Assembly (NCBI RefSeq): GCF_028476545.1
Contig: NW_026732982.1
Span: 248,001 to 312,000, forward strand
Reading direction: 5' to 3'
Length of the DNA: 64,000 nt
DNA from: Physella acuta
Taxonomy: Eukaryota > Mollusca > Gastropoda > Physidae
This document shows positions 29,276 to 41,800 of this stretch, one piece after another. The notes under the pieces are model-generated. The model saw only the letters and a list, made by a program, of their open reading frames with translations, ran no database searches and was not told where the DNA came from. The position numbers and the translations under genes are program-made. Within the stretch, counting starts at the first letter, position 1. Every line of letters starts with the position of its first letter.

Positions 29276-30320
29276 ACATCTGAATGCATTACAAAACGAA
29301 AGAGAATTCCCAATGAGGCTCCAATCTTCGAACCCCAGCCCCACAGTTTCTGACTAGAATCTTCCATCTTGATACCACCACCCAAACCCACGGCCCATCC
29401 CCATTGTGGCCCGACCCCTCGCGTCAGGCCAACTGACCCTAGAGAATACGCAATGAAGCATCAAACCTAGGCTGAGGACACTTGTTACGAAACGCTGGAG
29501 ATTGCCATCTCGTGGCTCTTCAGTTCACCGGCCCATCCACACGGTGAACTCACACTACAGCACTTCATGTCTATCTGCACGGCGATCAGCCAATGCTATG
29601 TACCCGACAATGCGGGCGGTGGGGGCTCCGTGAACAAAAATGGTGCACGAAGCGTGAGTCTATTTCTCCTTTCAGTTGAGTGTGCTTGAAATTTTCGTAT
29701 GAATAGCAAATGGATGTGGCCATAGATAAAAAATGTATTTCTAGCCAGATACGTTTTATAGCATCCATCACAAGATACTAGATTTGTTTCCTATTCTTGC
29801 GTTCCTGTTTTTTTACAATTCCTAATTGTTTTTCTTCTTCTATTTAATGGCGTGTAGAGATTCCTGGTTACTAGTTTTCTTCTATATTGTAACCAGTTCC
29901 AAACTATATCAATATTTCATTACAGTTACACAACAGTTTCCTTACATAATTAACTACTTGCTATTGTGTAATAGAAACTCATTTTAGAAGAAATAAAGTA
30001 AAGCTTAGTCTAAGAAAACCCACAGTAAAAAAAATCGTTTGCAACATTTCCTTTAGAAATATTTTTTCTTGTTATTGTAACAAAAATAAAAAACGTTGTA
30101 AGATATTCAGTCAGAAAATTTTATTTCGTCATTTAGTCATCCACAATATTTTGAGTTTTGATAAAGAAAAGATGATTTATAATGGGTCCTAGAAAACCAA
30201 CACATTAAATGCATCAGGAGCAGTTACAATGTCATCAGTAGGAAAACACAAGTAGCGAATCTGGTGAAATTTTTTTTGAAAATAGACTGATAAATATATT
30301 GCTTGACTGGGCAGGGTAAG
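29276..30320. other. Unique intergenic sequence
   Basis: 29280-29640 is GC-richer. GGGGTTCGAAGATTGG on the minus strand is B-box-like and could be an old SINE. No exon was recognised. Confidence 0.35.
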
Positions 30321-30321
30321 G

Positions 30322-30530
30322 CAGTGGCGTAGCGATGGCGGGTCGGGGGGTGCGGACCGCACCGGGTGACACCATTTAGAGGGCTGACACCAAAGCAAAA
30401 AATAGCAAACTGTACAGAAGAAATAAATACTTGTTTGCCAGTTCCATTAATGATTAATTAAAGTTAAATAGTCTTTTCAGTACAAATCGCCAATTATTAC
30501 AAGAGGATGGGGGTGACACCTTGAAGTAAA
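30322..30530. mobile_element. Possible MITE left end (CAGTGGCGTAGCGA)
   Basis: CAGTGGCGTAGCGATGGCG followed by GGGTGCGGACCGCACCGGGT and GTGACACC motifs is related to the family B/E ends. The right end was not found. Confidence 0.4.
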
Positions 30531-30658
30531 CGTGCTAACTTTAGAGAAAACGATGCTACATCCAACTGTATTATCAACAGACTATAGATAAACATCGTTA
30601 CTATTATGTACATACATGTACGCGTATGTGCTGTATACTTAAATTATAGACTTATTTA

Positions 30659-30659
<1 letters not shown>

Positions 30660-30739
<80 letters not shown>

Positions 30740-30740
30740 T
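30660..30740. repeat. (TA)n microsatellite
   Basis: Pure TA dinucleotide run of about 80 bp. Confidence 0.95.
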
Positions 30741-30854
30741 ATCTTTTCACCAAAGCGCCGCACTTTATAATTGTGGAAGGATGCTCTATTGCTGACCCAA
30801 TTAATTAAGGCTAACATTTCAATCCACTGTCTAGTGCCAAAATTTCACCAGGTG

Positions 30855-31940
<1,086 letters not shown>

Positions 31941-32164
31941 CAGAGGCGTAGCAAGGGGGGCGGGGGCGGGGGGGGGGGGACGGGACATATGTCCCCGGGC
32001 GCCGGCCCTAGGGGGCGCCATATTGAAAGTTTGAGGGGGGTGTAAATGAAAGGTTCGAGGGGGGGGTGCAAATCGAAAGTTTGAAGGGGGGTGCAAATGA
32101 AAAGTTTGAGGGGGGGGGGGTGCAAATCGAAAGTTTGTCCCCGGGTAGGGTCGCTACGCCTCTG
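31941..32164. mobile_element. hAT-like MITE (family B), copy 2
   Basis: Ends CAGAGGCGTAGC and GCTACGCCTCTG. The flanking 8-mers GCTCCTGT and GCTCCCGT differ at one base. The interior has about five GGGTGCAAATCGAAAGTTTG units and GGGACATATGTCCC. Confidence 0.85.
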
Positions 32165-32254
32165 GCTCCCGTACAATAACTTGGTGTGAGTTAGAATCCT
32201 AGATGAGGTAACCATAGCCTAAAGACGAGTTCACTCCACCAGATATATCAAAAT

Positions 32255-32395
32255 TTAAACACGCATTACAATATAGCCACGCCCTAAAGATTCGCCACGC
32301 CTTACAATATAGCCAAACCATGAAGATTCGCCACGCCTTACAATATAGCAACGCCTTGAAGATTCGCCACGCCTTACAATATGACCACGCTCTGT
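32255..32395. repeat. 36-bp tandem repeat
   Basis: About four units of CGCCACGCCTTACAATATAG plus a CC...GAAGATT spacer. Confidence 0.85.
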
Positions 32396-32411
32396 AGTTA
32401 TAACATGGCAT

Positions 32412-32765
32412 GCATACATTATTATTACTCCCCCTACTACTGCTACTATTATTATTACTCCCCCTACTAATGCTACCATTGTTATTTCTACCCCTACTAA
32501 TGCTACTATTGTTATTACTCCCCCTACTACTGCTACCATTGATATTACTACCCCTACTAATGCTACTATTGTTATTACTACCCCTACTAATGCTACCATT
32601 GTTATTACTCCCCCTACTAATGCTACCATTGTTATTACTTCCCCTTACTAATGCTACCATTGTTATTACTCCACCTACTAATGCTACCATTGTTATTACT
32701 CCACCTACTAATGCTACCATTGTTATTACTCCCCCTACTAATGCTACTATTGTTGTTACTGCCGT
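32412..32765. repeat. 30-bp minisatellite
   Basis: About 11 units of ATTACTCCCCCTACTAATGC plus TACCATTGTT. The period is divisible by 3, so frames on both strands are artefacts. Confidence 0.93.
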
Positions 32766-33730
32766 AGCAGTTACCCTAAAAATCCATGTGTAAATCTCAC
32801 AAATACAACAAAGGACCGTAACCCACATTTCCTCAACCAGAACTCTCGAGTTATCTGCCCCTTACGCAACCACTCGCCCAAAGCATTTGAAAATCTTTTC
32901 CGTTCAGTCTGTAATCGTGCAAGCATCCTCAGCCAGCTGAAGACCGTTTTACTGTAACAAAATGAATAAGTAACGGCGTTTACTTAAAGGAGTAACGTCG
33001 CCTTGTATACAAGAGCTGGAGGAGTTATCTCGGAATCAGCCCTTGTTGCGTGCAATAATAGCCCAATTATCGATTACAAATATATGCATGAGCGACGTGT
33101 AATGGTCTTACACTAGTTACGCATACAGTGTATGTATACATTATATCAATAAGCAATACATTAACTAATATTTACGCTGAGATTGTACCATATGTAAACA
33201 TTCATGAACTCGGATGTACTATTTTAAATCGTTTTTTAACGACCTATTTTAATATGTGATGTTATTGGAAATGATATATTATTGCAGTTTTATCTGAAAA
33301 AGCAACATAAATAGCAAAGGAAATCGCTCCATTTGAAATGGTTAACATAATTAGTAACAGGTCTCGGTCAGTTTTGACCCCTCGTCTTGGACTGTTTGGC
33401 CAGCGGGCATTTGTCCCCGAGTTCTGTTTGCCTGAGACGAGCGCCGGTCAAATTTGAAACGCCTGCGGTACCGGCAAGTGCCTTAACCGGCATCCAACCA
33501 TTTTGCTCTATATATAGACTTTGTTTAGTGCCCAGTTTCGCTTAGGTTTTCGATAAATACTTGACAAAAATCTTACCCTTTACATAAGCTGTGTAATAAT
33601 TAAACCAATACTAAATATAGCATTGTTGCTTATTTAATACCAACATTTTAATCGTAAAATTAATATTTTAATTAATTAATAACCAAGATCTTTCCTTCTT
33701 TTTCACTTATCTGATTTAATAAATGACGGT
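32766..33730. other. Unique intergenic sequence
   Basis: No exon or element was recognised. Confidence 0.4.
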
Positions 33731-33734
33731 GGGA

Positions 33735-33915
33735 TAGTGTGGTCAGACGAGAAGGGGTGAGAAGGTGTGTGTGTGGGGGGGGGGGGTAGGGCCCACACAT
33801 GCTATCCAGAAAGTCTCCCGTTCAGATCCTGAATCCAAGTCTGTGGGACGCCCCTGAGCCGACCCACCCACCCCACGATGGGTGCATAACTTAAGTCACA
33901 ATTTGCGCACCACAA
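33735..33915 (+). mobile_element. Decayed tRNA-derived SINE
   Basis: ATAGTGTGGTCAGACGAGAA, TCCCGTTCAGATCC and CGATGGGTGCATAACTTAAG follow the head, B box and core order of the other SINEs, with a G run inserted. Confidence 0.45.
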
Positions 33916-34129
33916 AATCCAAGAATTTCCAGAACTTTTCACACACCACACCGCTAATGAACGCGTCTTCGTAAAACGGGAGATTGAGTTAGTCGTGATT
34001 TATATAACAGCTTGATGCTTGTTGTTCGTCGTTTACTTTCGTTTTCTTCTCATTGTTAGCAGTCTTAATCAGATACGGACACTTGGTACAAGTACGATTA
34101 AAAAACTAGAGTTTTACAGAGTCTGCTGA

Positions 34130-34850
34130 TAGTCTAGATATCGTCTGCTGATAGTCTAGATACTTTAGATACTGGTACAAGTAAGAAATAAAGTTTTACA
34201 TATCTCTCAGTCTCTTGGTAGAGTGCTCTGTCTAGCATTCTGCTGATAGTCTAGATACTTTAGATACTGGTACAAGTAAGAAACAAACTTTTGCAGAGCT
34301 CGCAGTCTCTTGGTACAGCAGAGGCGTAGCGAGGGGGGGGGGGGGCGGGGGGACATATGTCCCCGGGCGCCGACCTTAAGGGGGGGTGCAAATTGAAAGT
34401 TTGAGGGGGGGGGTGCAAATGAAAAGTTCGAGGGGGGGGGGGGGTGCAAATCGAAAGTTCGAGGGGGGGGGGGTGCAAATGAAAAGTTCGAGAGGGGGGG
34501 TGCAAATAGAAAATTTGCTCCCGAGAGGGGCGCCAAATTGAAAGTATGTCCCCGGGCGCCGGGAAGGGTCGCTACGCCTCTGTGGTACAGTGCTCTGTAT
34601 AGCAGACTGCTGATAGTCTAGATATTTTAGATACAAATGTTGGTACAGTGCTCTGTATAGCAGACTGCTGATAGTCTAGATATTTTAGATACTGAATGTT
34701 GGTACAATGCTCTGTCTAGCAGACTGCTGATAGTCTAGATATTTTAGATACTGAATGTGGGTACAATGCTCTGTCTAGCAGACTGCTGATAGTCTAGATA
34801 CTTTACATATCCATTGTTGTTACAGTGCTCTGTCTAGCAGACTGCTGATA
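34130..34850. repeat. 59-bp minisatellite interrupted by a MITE
   Basis: Units with GACTGCTGATAGTCTAGATA, TTTTAGATACTG and GGTACAATGCTCTGTCTAGC. The MITE at 34319-34582 sits inside one unit, so the array is older than the insertion. Confidence 0.9.
34319..34582. mobile_element. hAT-like MITE (family B), copy 3
   Basis: Ends CAGAGGCGTAGCGAGG and GGTCGCTACGCCTCTG, with an exact 8-bp duplication TGGTACAG (34311-34318 and 34583-34590). The interior has six or so GGGGTGCAAATNGAAAGTT units separated by G runs. Confidence 0.9.
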
Positions 34851-34919
34851 AATAAAATAACATGAGCTGTATCCAGCCTTTAATGGGTATCATCCAAACA
34901 TCGGTTGTAGTATTATATT

Positions 34920-35850
34920 TACATGATGTGTAATATGATGTATAAACCCTGTATAATATGTTGTATAAACCCTGTATAATATGTTGTACAAACCCTGTAT
35001 AATATGTTGTATAAACCCTGTATAATATGTTGTACAAACCCTGTTTAATATTTTGTATAAACCCTGTATAATATGTTGTATAAACCCTGTATAATATGTT
35101 GTATAAACCCTGTATATAATGTTGTATAAACCCTGTATAATATGTTGTATAAACCCAGTATAATATGTTGTATAAACCCTGTATAATATGTTGTATAAAC
35201 CCTGTATAATATGTTGTATAAACCCTGTATAATATGTTGTACAAACCCTGTATAATATTTTGTATAAACCCTGTATAATATGTTGTACAAACCCTGTATA
35301 ATATTTTGTACACACCCTGTATAATATGTTGTACAAACCATGTATAATATGTTGTACAAACCCTGTATAATATGTTGTACAAACCCTGTATAATATGTTG
35401 TATAAACCCTGTATAATATGTTGTACACACCCTGTATAATATGTTGTATAAACCCTGTATATAATGTTGTATAAACCCTGTACAATAATAATGTTCTATA
35501 ATCTCTGTATAATATGTTGTACAAACCCTGTATAATATGTTGTACAAACCCTGTATAATATGTTGTACAAACCCTGTATAATATGTTGTACACACCCTGT
35601 ATAATATGTTGTACAAACCCTGTATAATATGTTGTACACACCCTGTATAATATGTTGTATAAACCCTGTATAATATGTTGTATAAACCCTGTATATAATG
35701 TTGTATAAACCCTGTATAATATGTTGTATAAACCCTGTATATAATGTTGTATAAACCCTGTACAATAATAATGTTCTATAAACTCTGTATAATATGTTGT
35801 ACAAACCCTGTATAATATGTTGTACAAACCCTGTATAATGTATTATGTAA
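34920..35850. repeat. 23-bp minisatellite next to the four-pass gene start
   Basis: About 40 units of CCCTGTATAATATGTTGTAT with AA(A/C). It ends 30-40 bp before the ATG at 35883, so it lies in the promoter/5' UTR or in an intron upstream of a non-coding first exon. Minus-strand frames (YNILYRVYTTYYTG) are artefacts. Confidence 0.93.
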
Positions 35851-35882
35851 GCTGAGCTGACACTTGTCTAGACAGGAAGTAA

Positions 35883-38800
35883 ATGGAACACAAAGGGACG
35901 CAACAAGGCAGCAACTTCCCGACCAGCCGACAGCGAGCTGGGAAAAAACTCGGAGACCGCAGTCTCAACGAGTTGAAGGAGATGTTCTTCTCGGCTATGG
36001 AGTGAGTCAAACATTTCTCTTCTCAGCTATAGGGGAAATATTTTCTTTCTTGACAAAATACTTGATCAATTCTTCACGCCTAAGTATCGTGCTAAAGGTC
36101 AAGCTGAATTCATGCTAAGACGGAAGTATCGAGTTCGGGTCCCGGGCGAGCGATCTTCTCTTTTAAAGCAGCCCGACACGATGCTGATCACCCCTTGCCT
36201 TCCTCCCTAACCCTGTGTTGGTACCATTCATTACCCGATTACTTGGTATCGCCCAATACCTGTGTGGTTTGTTTCCCCATTTACTGTGTAGTTGATATGG
36301 CCAGTTAACCGTTAACCGACAATAAACAGTTTAGCAGGAACCGTCCATAGTCCATGTATTTGGTATCGTCCATAGACCATGTATTTGGTATCGTCCATAG
36401 ACCATGTATTTGGTATCGTCCATAAACCATGTATTTGATATCGTCCATAGACCATGTATTTGGTATCGTCCATAGACCATATATTTGGTATCGTCCATAG
36501 ACCATGTATTTGGTATCGTCCATAAACCATGTGTTTGGTATCGGCCATAAACCATGTATTTGGTATCGTCCATAAACCATGTACTTGGTATCGTCCGCAG
36601 GCAGGAGATCACGCACAAAGTCGTGTTCATCCTAGTTTGCACCGGTTTTCTCTCATTCATCGTACTCTACAACGGTACACAGTACACACCTACGTCAGAT
36701 GTGCTCGTCTACTGCGTCATCTACTGCACGTGGGTCACCATGTGCTTACCCTGGCTGGTGCTCAACATGGACGGGAAGGTGAGCTCAATACTAATTAGGG
36801 AACTTCCGGTCAGATATGGACGGGAAGGTGAGCTCAACACTAATTAGGGAATTTCCGGTCAGACATGGACGGGAGGGTGAGCTCAACACTAATTAGGGAA
36901 CTTCCGGTCAAACATCGTCTAATGAACATTTGAGTTTTGCCCTAAGAGCAACGGGAACAGGGCTTTACCCCCCCCCCCCCCCCGTCAATTACCCCCCTCC
37001 GGACATCCACCCCCGTCATTACCTCCCTGTCAACTAACCCCCGCCCAGTAGGACAATACCCCCGGTCATACCTTAAGGTTTTGCTAGGGTTTGAGTTTGG
37101 GCTAGGTCTAGGTCTAGGGCTAGGGCTAGGGCTGGGGCTAGAGATAGGGCTAGGGCTAGGGCTAGTGTTAGGATCAGGGTTTAGCTTAAATCAATGTCTA
37201 GAGTCTGGTTTGGTTTTGGGTTTATTTTAGGGTGAGGTACATTTTTAGGTTTTTTCGTCTTTGTCTTATGGTTAGGATTAAGGGGGGATGTACGGGGAGT
37301 AATGTCCTTTAGCCAAGAGCAACATTGCTCTGTGCTGGTCCTATGCAATGCGAGAAATCTTCAACATCATTTTGGAGATGACTGCGTGGAACAAACTGCA
37401 TGCCGGCTAGCCTACCCAAGGCCCTAGGCTGAGCGGCGCAAATATGTATGCGCATGTGCAAGAATTTTTACGTATGACATTCAACTTTTTTCCTGTTGTG
37501 TTAACTATTCATGTGGTCAAGTATCAGCTTATACACAGTACTTCGAAACCATTGCCATGACAGAAGGCAATTTCCCACCCCTCCCCACACTACGCATGCG
37601 TGGTTTTCTTGTTTACAACTTTGACTTTTTTCTTACATTTTCGATACAACCCCTCCCTATTTTCAACCTTTTCCTCGTTCTATAGATCAGCCTAATCAAA
37701 TTGTAGGTAGCACAAACGCTACCCTGAAGCTATGGAAACCTCACCAAACTATGGTGTACACTTTGTGAAAAGTTGCGACGGTGTGCGGTGGTGAACGAAC
37801 GACCTCTCCCCAAACCAAAAATAGCGAAACATCTTTTCTCTTCATGGCCTTAAAGTCTGGAGAAACAATTTCAATTATCTTTTGCTTTAGTCAATGCAAC
37901 AAACCTCTCTAAACTAAGACCACAAAGTTCGGGTTTAGCTTAAGATTTCATCCAGTTATGCACCACCTCTGTGACTCCTGACCTCTGACCCCAGGTTCTG
38001 GCCTTGGTTGCTGGTGTTGTGTTCCGTCTGTTTGCCGCTGATGTCGGCGTCTTGGCCTGGGGCGTCGTCAGGGGGCACCGGCACATCCTGCACCGTGGGC
38101 TGCGCATGAAACCCCTCCTGGAGCCGTCTATGAGCTGGCTGTCTGCTGCTGGATATAACATCAGGTAAGGCTGTCTATAACATCAGGTAAGGCTGTCTAT
38201 AACATCAGGTAAGGCTGTCTATAACATCAGGTAAGGCTGTCTATAACATCAGGTAAGGCTGTCTATAACATCAGGTAAGGCTGTCTATAACATCAGGTAA
38301 GGCTGTCTATAACATCAGGTGAGGCTGGCTATAACATCAGGTAAGGCTGTCTATAACATCAGGTAAGGCTGTCTATAACATCAGGTAAGGCTGTCTATAA
38401 CATCAGGTAAGGCTGTCTATAACATCAGGTAAGGCTGTCTGCTGCTGGCTATAACATCAGGTAAGGCTGTCTATAACATCAGGTAAGGCTGTCTATAACA
38501 TCAGGTAAGGCTGTCTATAACATCAGGTAAGGCTGTCTGCTGCTGGCTATAACATCAGGTAAGGCTGTCTATAACATCAGGTAAGGCTGTCTATAACATC
38601 AGGTAAGGCTGTCTATAACATCAGGTAAGGCTGTCTGCTGCTGGCTATAACATCAGGTAAGGCTGTCTGCTGCTGGCTATAACATCAGGTAAGGCTGTCT
38701 GCTGCTGGCTATAACATCAGGTAAGGCTGTCTGCTGCTGGCTATAACATCAGGTAAGGCTGTCTATAACATCAGGTAAGGCTGTCTATAACATCAGGTAA

Positions 38801-41800
38801 GGCTGTCTATAACATCAGGTAAGGCTGTCTGCTGCTGGCTATAACATCAGGTAAGGCTGTCTATAACATCAGGTAAGGCTGGCTATAACATCAGGTAAGG
38901 CTGTCTGCTGCTGGCTATAACATCAGGTAAGGCTGTCTGCTGCTGGCTATAACATCAGGTAAGGCTGTCTATAACATCAGGTAAGGCTGTTTGCTGCTGG
39001 CTATAACATCTGGTAAGGATGTCTATAACATCAGGTAAGGCTGTCTGCTGCTGGCTATAATATCAGGTAAGGCTGTCTATAACATCAGGTAAGGCTGGCT
39101 ATAACACCAGGTAAGGCTGTCTATAACATCAGGTAAGGCTATCTATAACATCAGGTAAGGCTGTCTATAACATCAGGTAAGGCTGTCTGCTGCTGGCTAT
39201 AACATCAGGTAAGGCTGTCTATAACATCAGGTAAGGCTGTCTATAACATCAGGTAAGGCTGTCTATAACATCAGGTAAGGCTGTCTATAACATCAGGTGA
39301 GGCTGTCTATAACATCAGGTAAGGCTGTCTATAACATCAGGTAAGGCTGTCTATAACATCAGGTAAGGCTGTCTATAACATCAGGTAAGGCTGTCTATAA
39401 CATCAGGTAAGGCTGTCTATAACATCAGGTGAGGCTGTCTATAACATCAGGTAAGGCTGTCTATAACATCAGGTAAGGCTGTCTATAACATCAGATAAGG
39501 CTGTCTATAACATCAGGTAAGGCTGTCTATAACATCAGGTAGGGCTGTCTATAACATCAGGTAAGGCTGTCTATAACATCAGGTAAGGCTGTCCATAACA
39601 TCAGGTAAGGCTGTCTGCTGCTGTCTATAACATCAGGTTAGGCTGTTTATAACATCAGGTAAGGCTGTCTATAACACCAGGTAAGGCTGTCTATAACATC
39701 AGGTAAGGCTGTCTATAACATCAGGTAAGGCTGTCTATAACATCAGGTAAAGCTGTGTATAACATCAGGTAAGGCTGTCTATATAATCAGGTAAGGCTGT
39801 CTATAACATCAGGTAAGGCTGTCTATAACATCAGGTAAGGGTGTCTATAACATCAGGTTAAGCTGTCTATAACATCAGGTAAGGCTGCCTATAACATCAG
39901 GTAAGGCTGTCTATAACATCAGGTAATGCTGTCTATAACATCAGGTAAGGCTGTCTATAACATCAGGTAAGGCTGTCTATAACATCAGGTAAGGCTGTCT
40001 ATAACATCAGGTAAGGCTGTCTATAACATCAGGTAAGGCTGTCTATAACATTAGGTAAGGCTGCCTATAACATCAGGTAAGGCTGTCTATAACATCAGGT
40101 AAGGCTGTGTATAACATCAGGTAAGGCTGCCTATAACATCAGGTAAGGCTGTCTATAACATCAGGTAAGGCTGTCTATAACATCAGGTAAGGCTGTCTGC
40201 TGCTGGCTATAACATCAGGTAAGGCTGTCTATAACATCAGGTAAGGCTGTCTATAACATCAGGTAAGGCTGTCTATAACATCAGGTGAGGCTGTCTATAA
40301 CATCAGGTAAGGCTGTCTATAACATCAGGTAAGGCTGTCTATAACATCAGGTAAGGCTGTCTATAACATCAGGTAAGGCTGTCTATAACATCAGGTAAGG
40401 CTGTCTATAACATCAGGTGAGGCTGTCTATAACATCAGGTAAGGCAGTCTATAACATCAGGTAAGGCTGTCTATAACATCAGGTAAGGCTGTCTATAACA
40501 TCAGGTAAGGCTGTCTATAACATCAGGTAGGGCTGTCTATAACATCAGGTAAGGCTGTCTATAACATCAGGTAAGGCTGTCTATAACATCAGGTAAGGCT
40601 GTCTGCTGCTGTCTATAACATCAGGTTAGGCTGTTTATAACATCAGGTAAGGCTGTCTATAACACCAGGTAAGGCTGTCTATAACATCAGGTAAGGCTGT
40701 CTATAACATCAGGTAAGGCTGTCTATAACATCAGGTAAGGCTGTCTATAACATCAGGTAAGGGTGTCTATAACATCAGGTTAAGCTGTCTATAACATCAG
40801 GTAAGGCTGCCTATAACATCAGGTAAGGCTGTCTATAACATCAGGTAAGGATGTCTATAACATCAGGTAAGGCTGTCTATAACATCAGGTAAGGCTGTCT
40901 ATAACATCAGGTAAGGCTGTCTATAACATCAGGTAAGGCTGTCTATAACATCAGGTAAGGCTGTCTATAACATTAGGTAAGGCTGCCTATAACATCAGGT
41001 AAGGCTGTCTATAACATCAGGTAAGGCTGGCTATAACATCAGGTAAGGCTGTCTATAGCATCAGGTAAGGCTGTCTATAACATCAGGTAAGGCTGTGTAT
41101 AACATCAGGTAAGGCTGTCTGCTGCTGTCTATAACATCAGGTAAGGCTGTCTGCTGCTGTCTATAACATCAGGTAAGGCTGTCTATAACATCAGGTAAGG
41201 ATGTCTATAACATCAGGTAAGGCTGTCTATAACAACAGGTAAGGGTGTCTTAAGCTGTCCATAACATAACATAAGACTGTCGGAGGCTGGCCTTAAACAA
41301 AGTTCTCTACCGAATCCGACGGTCCCTGGGACAAGTGAAGTTACACCTACATTTGTGACCTCGGCATATGAAGGGATAGTGTCGTCAGTACTATGCCCCG
41401 CCGCCTTTACTTTCCTTAACATGAGTCAGGTACCCATTAGAGCTGGGTGTACTCAAGGACGGGATTGAGCCTGGTTTCAAACTCGCGACTTTTGGGTTGG
41501 CAGTCGTGTGCTCTACCATCCGACCACGCCGTCCCAGAGACTGGCTGTAGCTTAGGGTAACGTAGCTACACAACTAATCTCGCACTGGCTACTGATCTAA
41601 GTACAGTAACTACATAACTAATCTCGCACTGGCTACTGATCTAAGTACAGTAGCTACATAACTAATCTCACACTGGCTACTGATCTAAGTAACGTATTTA
41701 CACAACTAATCTCGCACTGGCTACTGATCTAAAAATGGTCATCATTTGATTACCTGACAACTACGACATACCACGTGACTGAGATGAATACTAATAAGGC

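Noticed and set aside
34834-35827. Minus-strand 260-codon frames rich in Tyr and Ile
   Set aside because: The frames read the 23-bp array beside the four-pass gene; two overlapping frames are equally open.
37085-37185. True telomere or chromosome end
   Set aside because: The unit is mostly CTAGGG rather than TTAGGG, short, degenerate and inside an intron.
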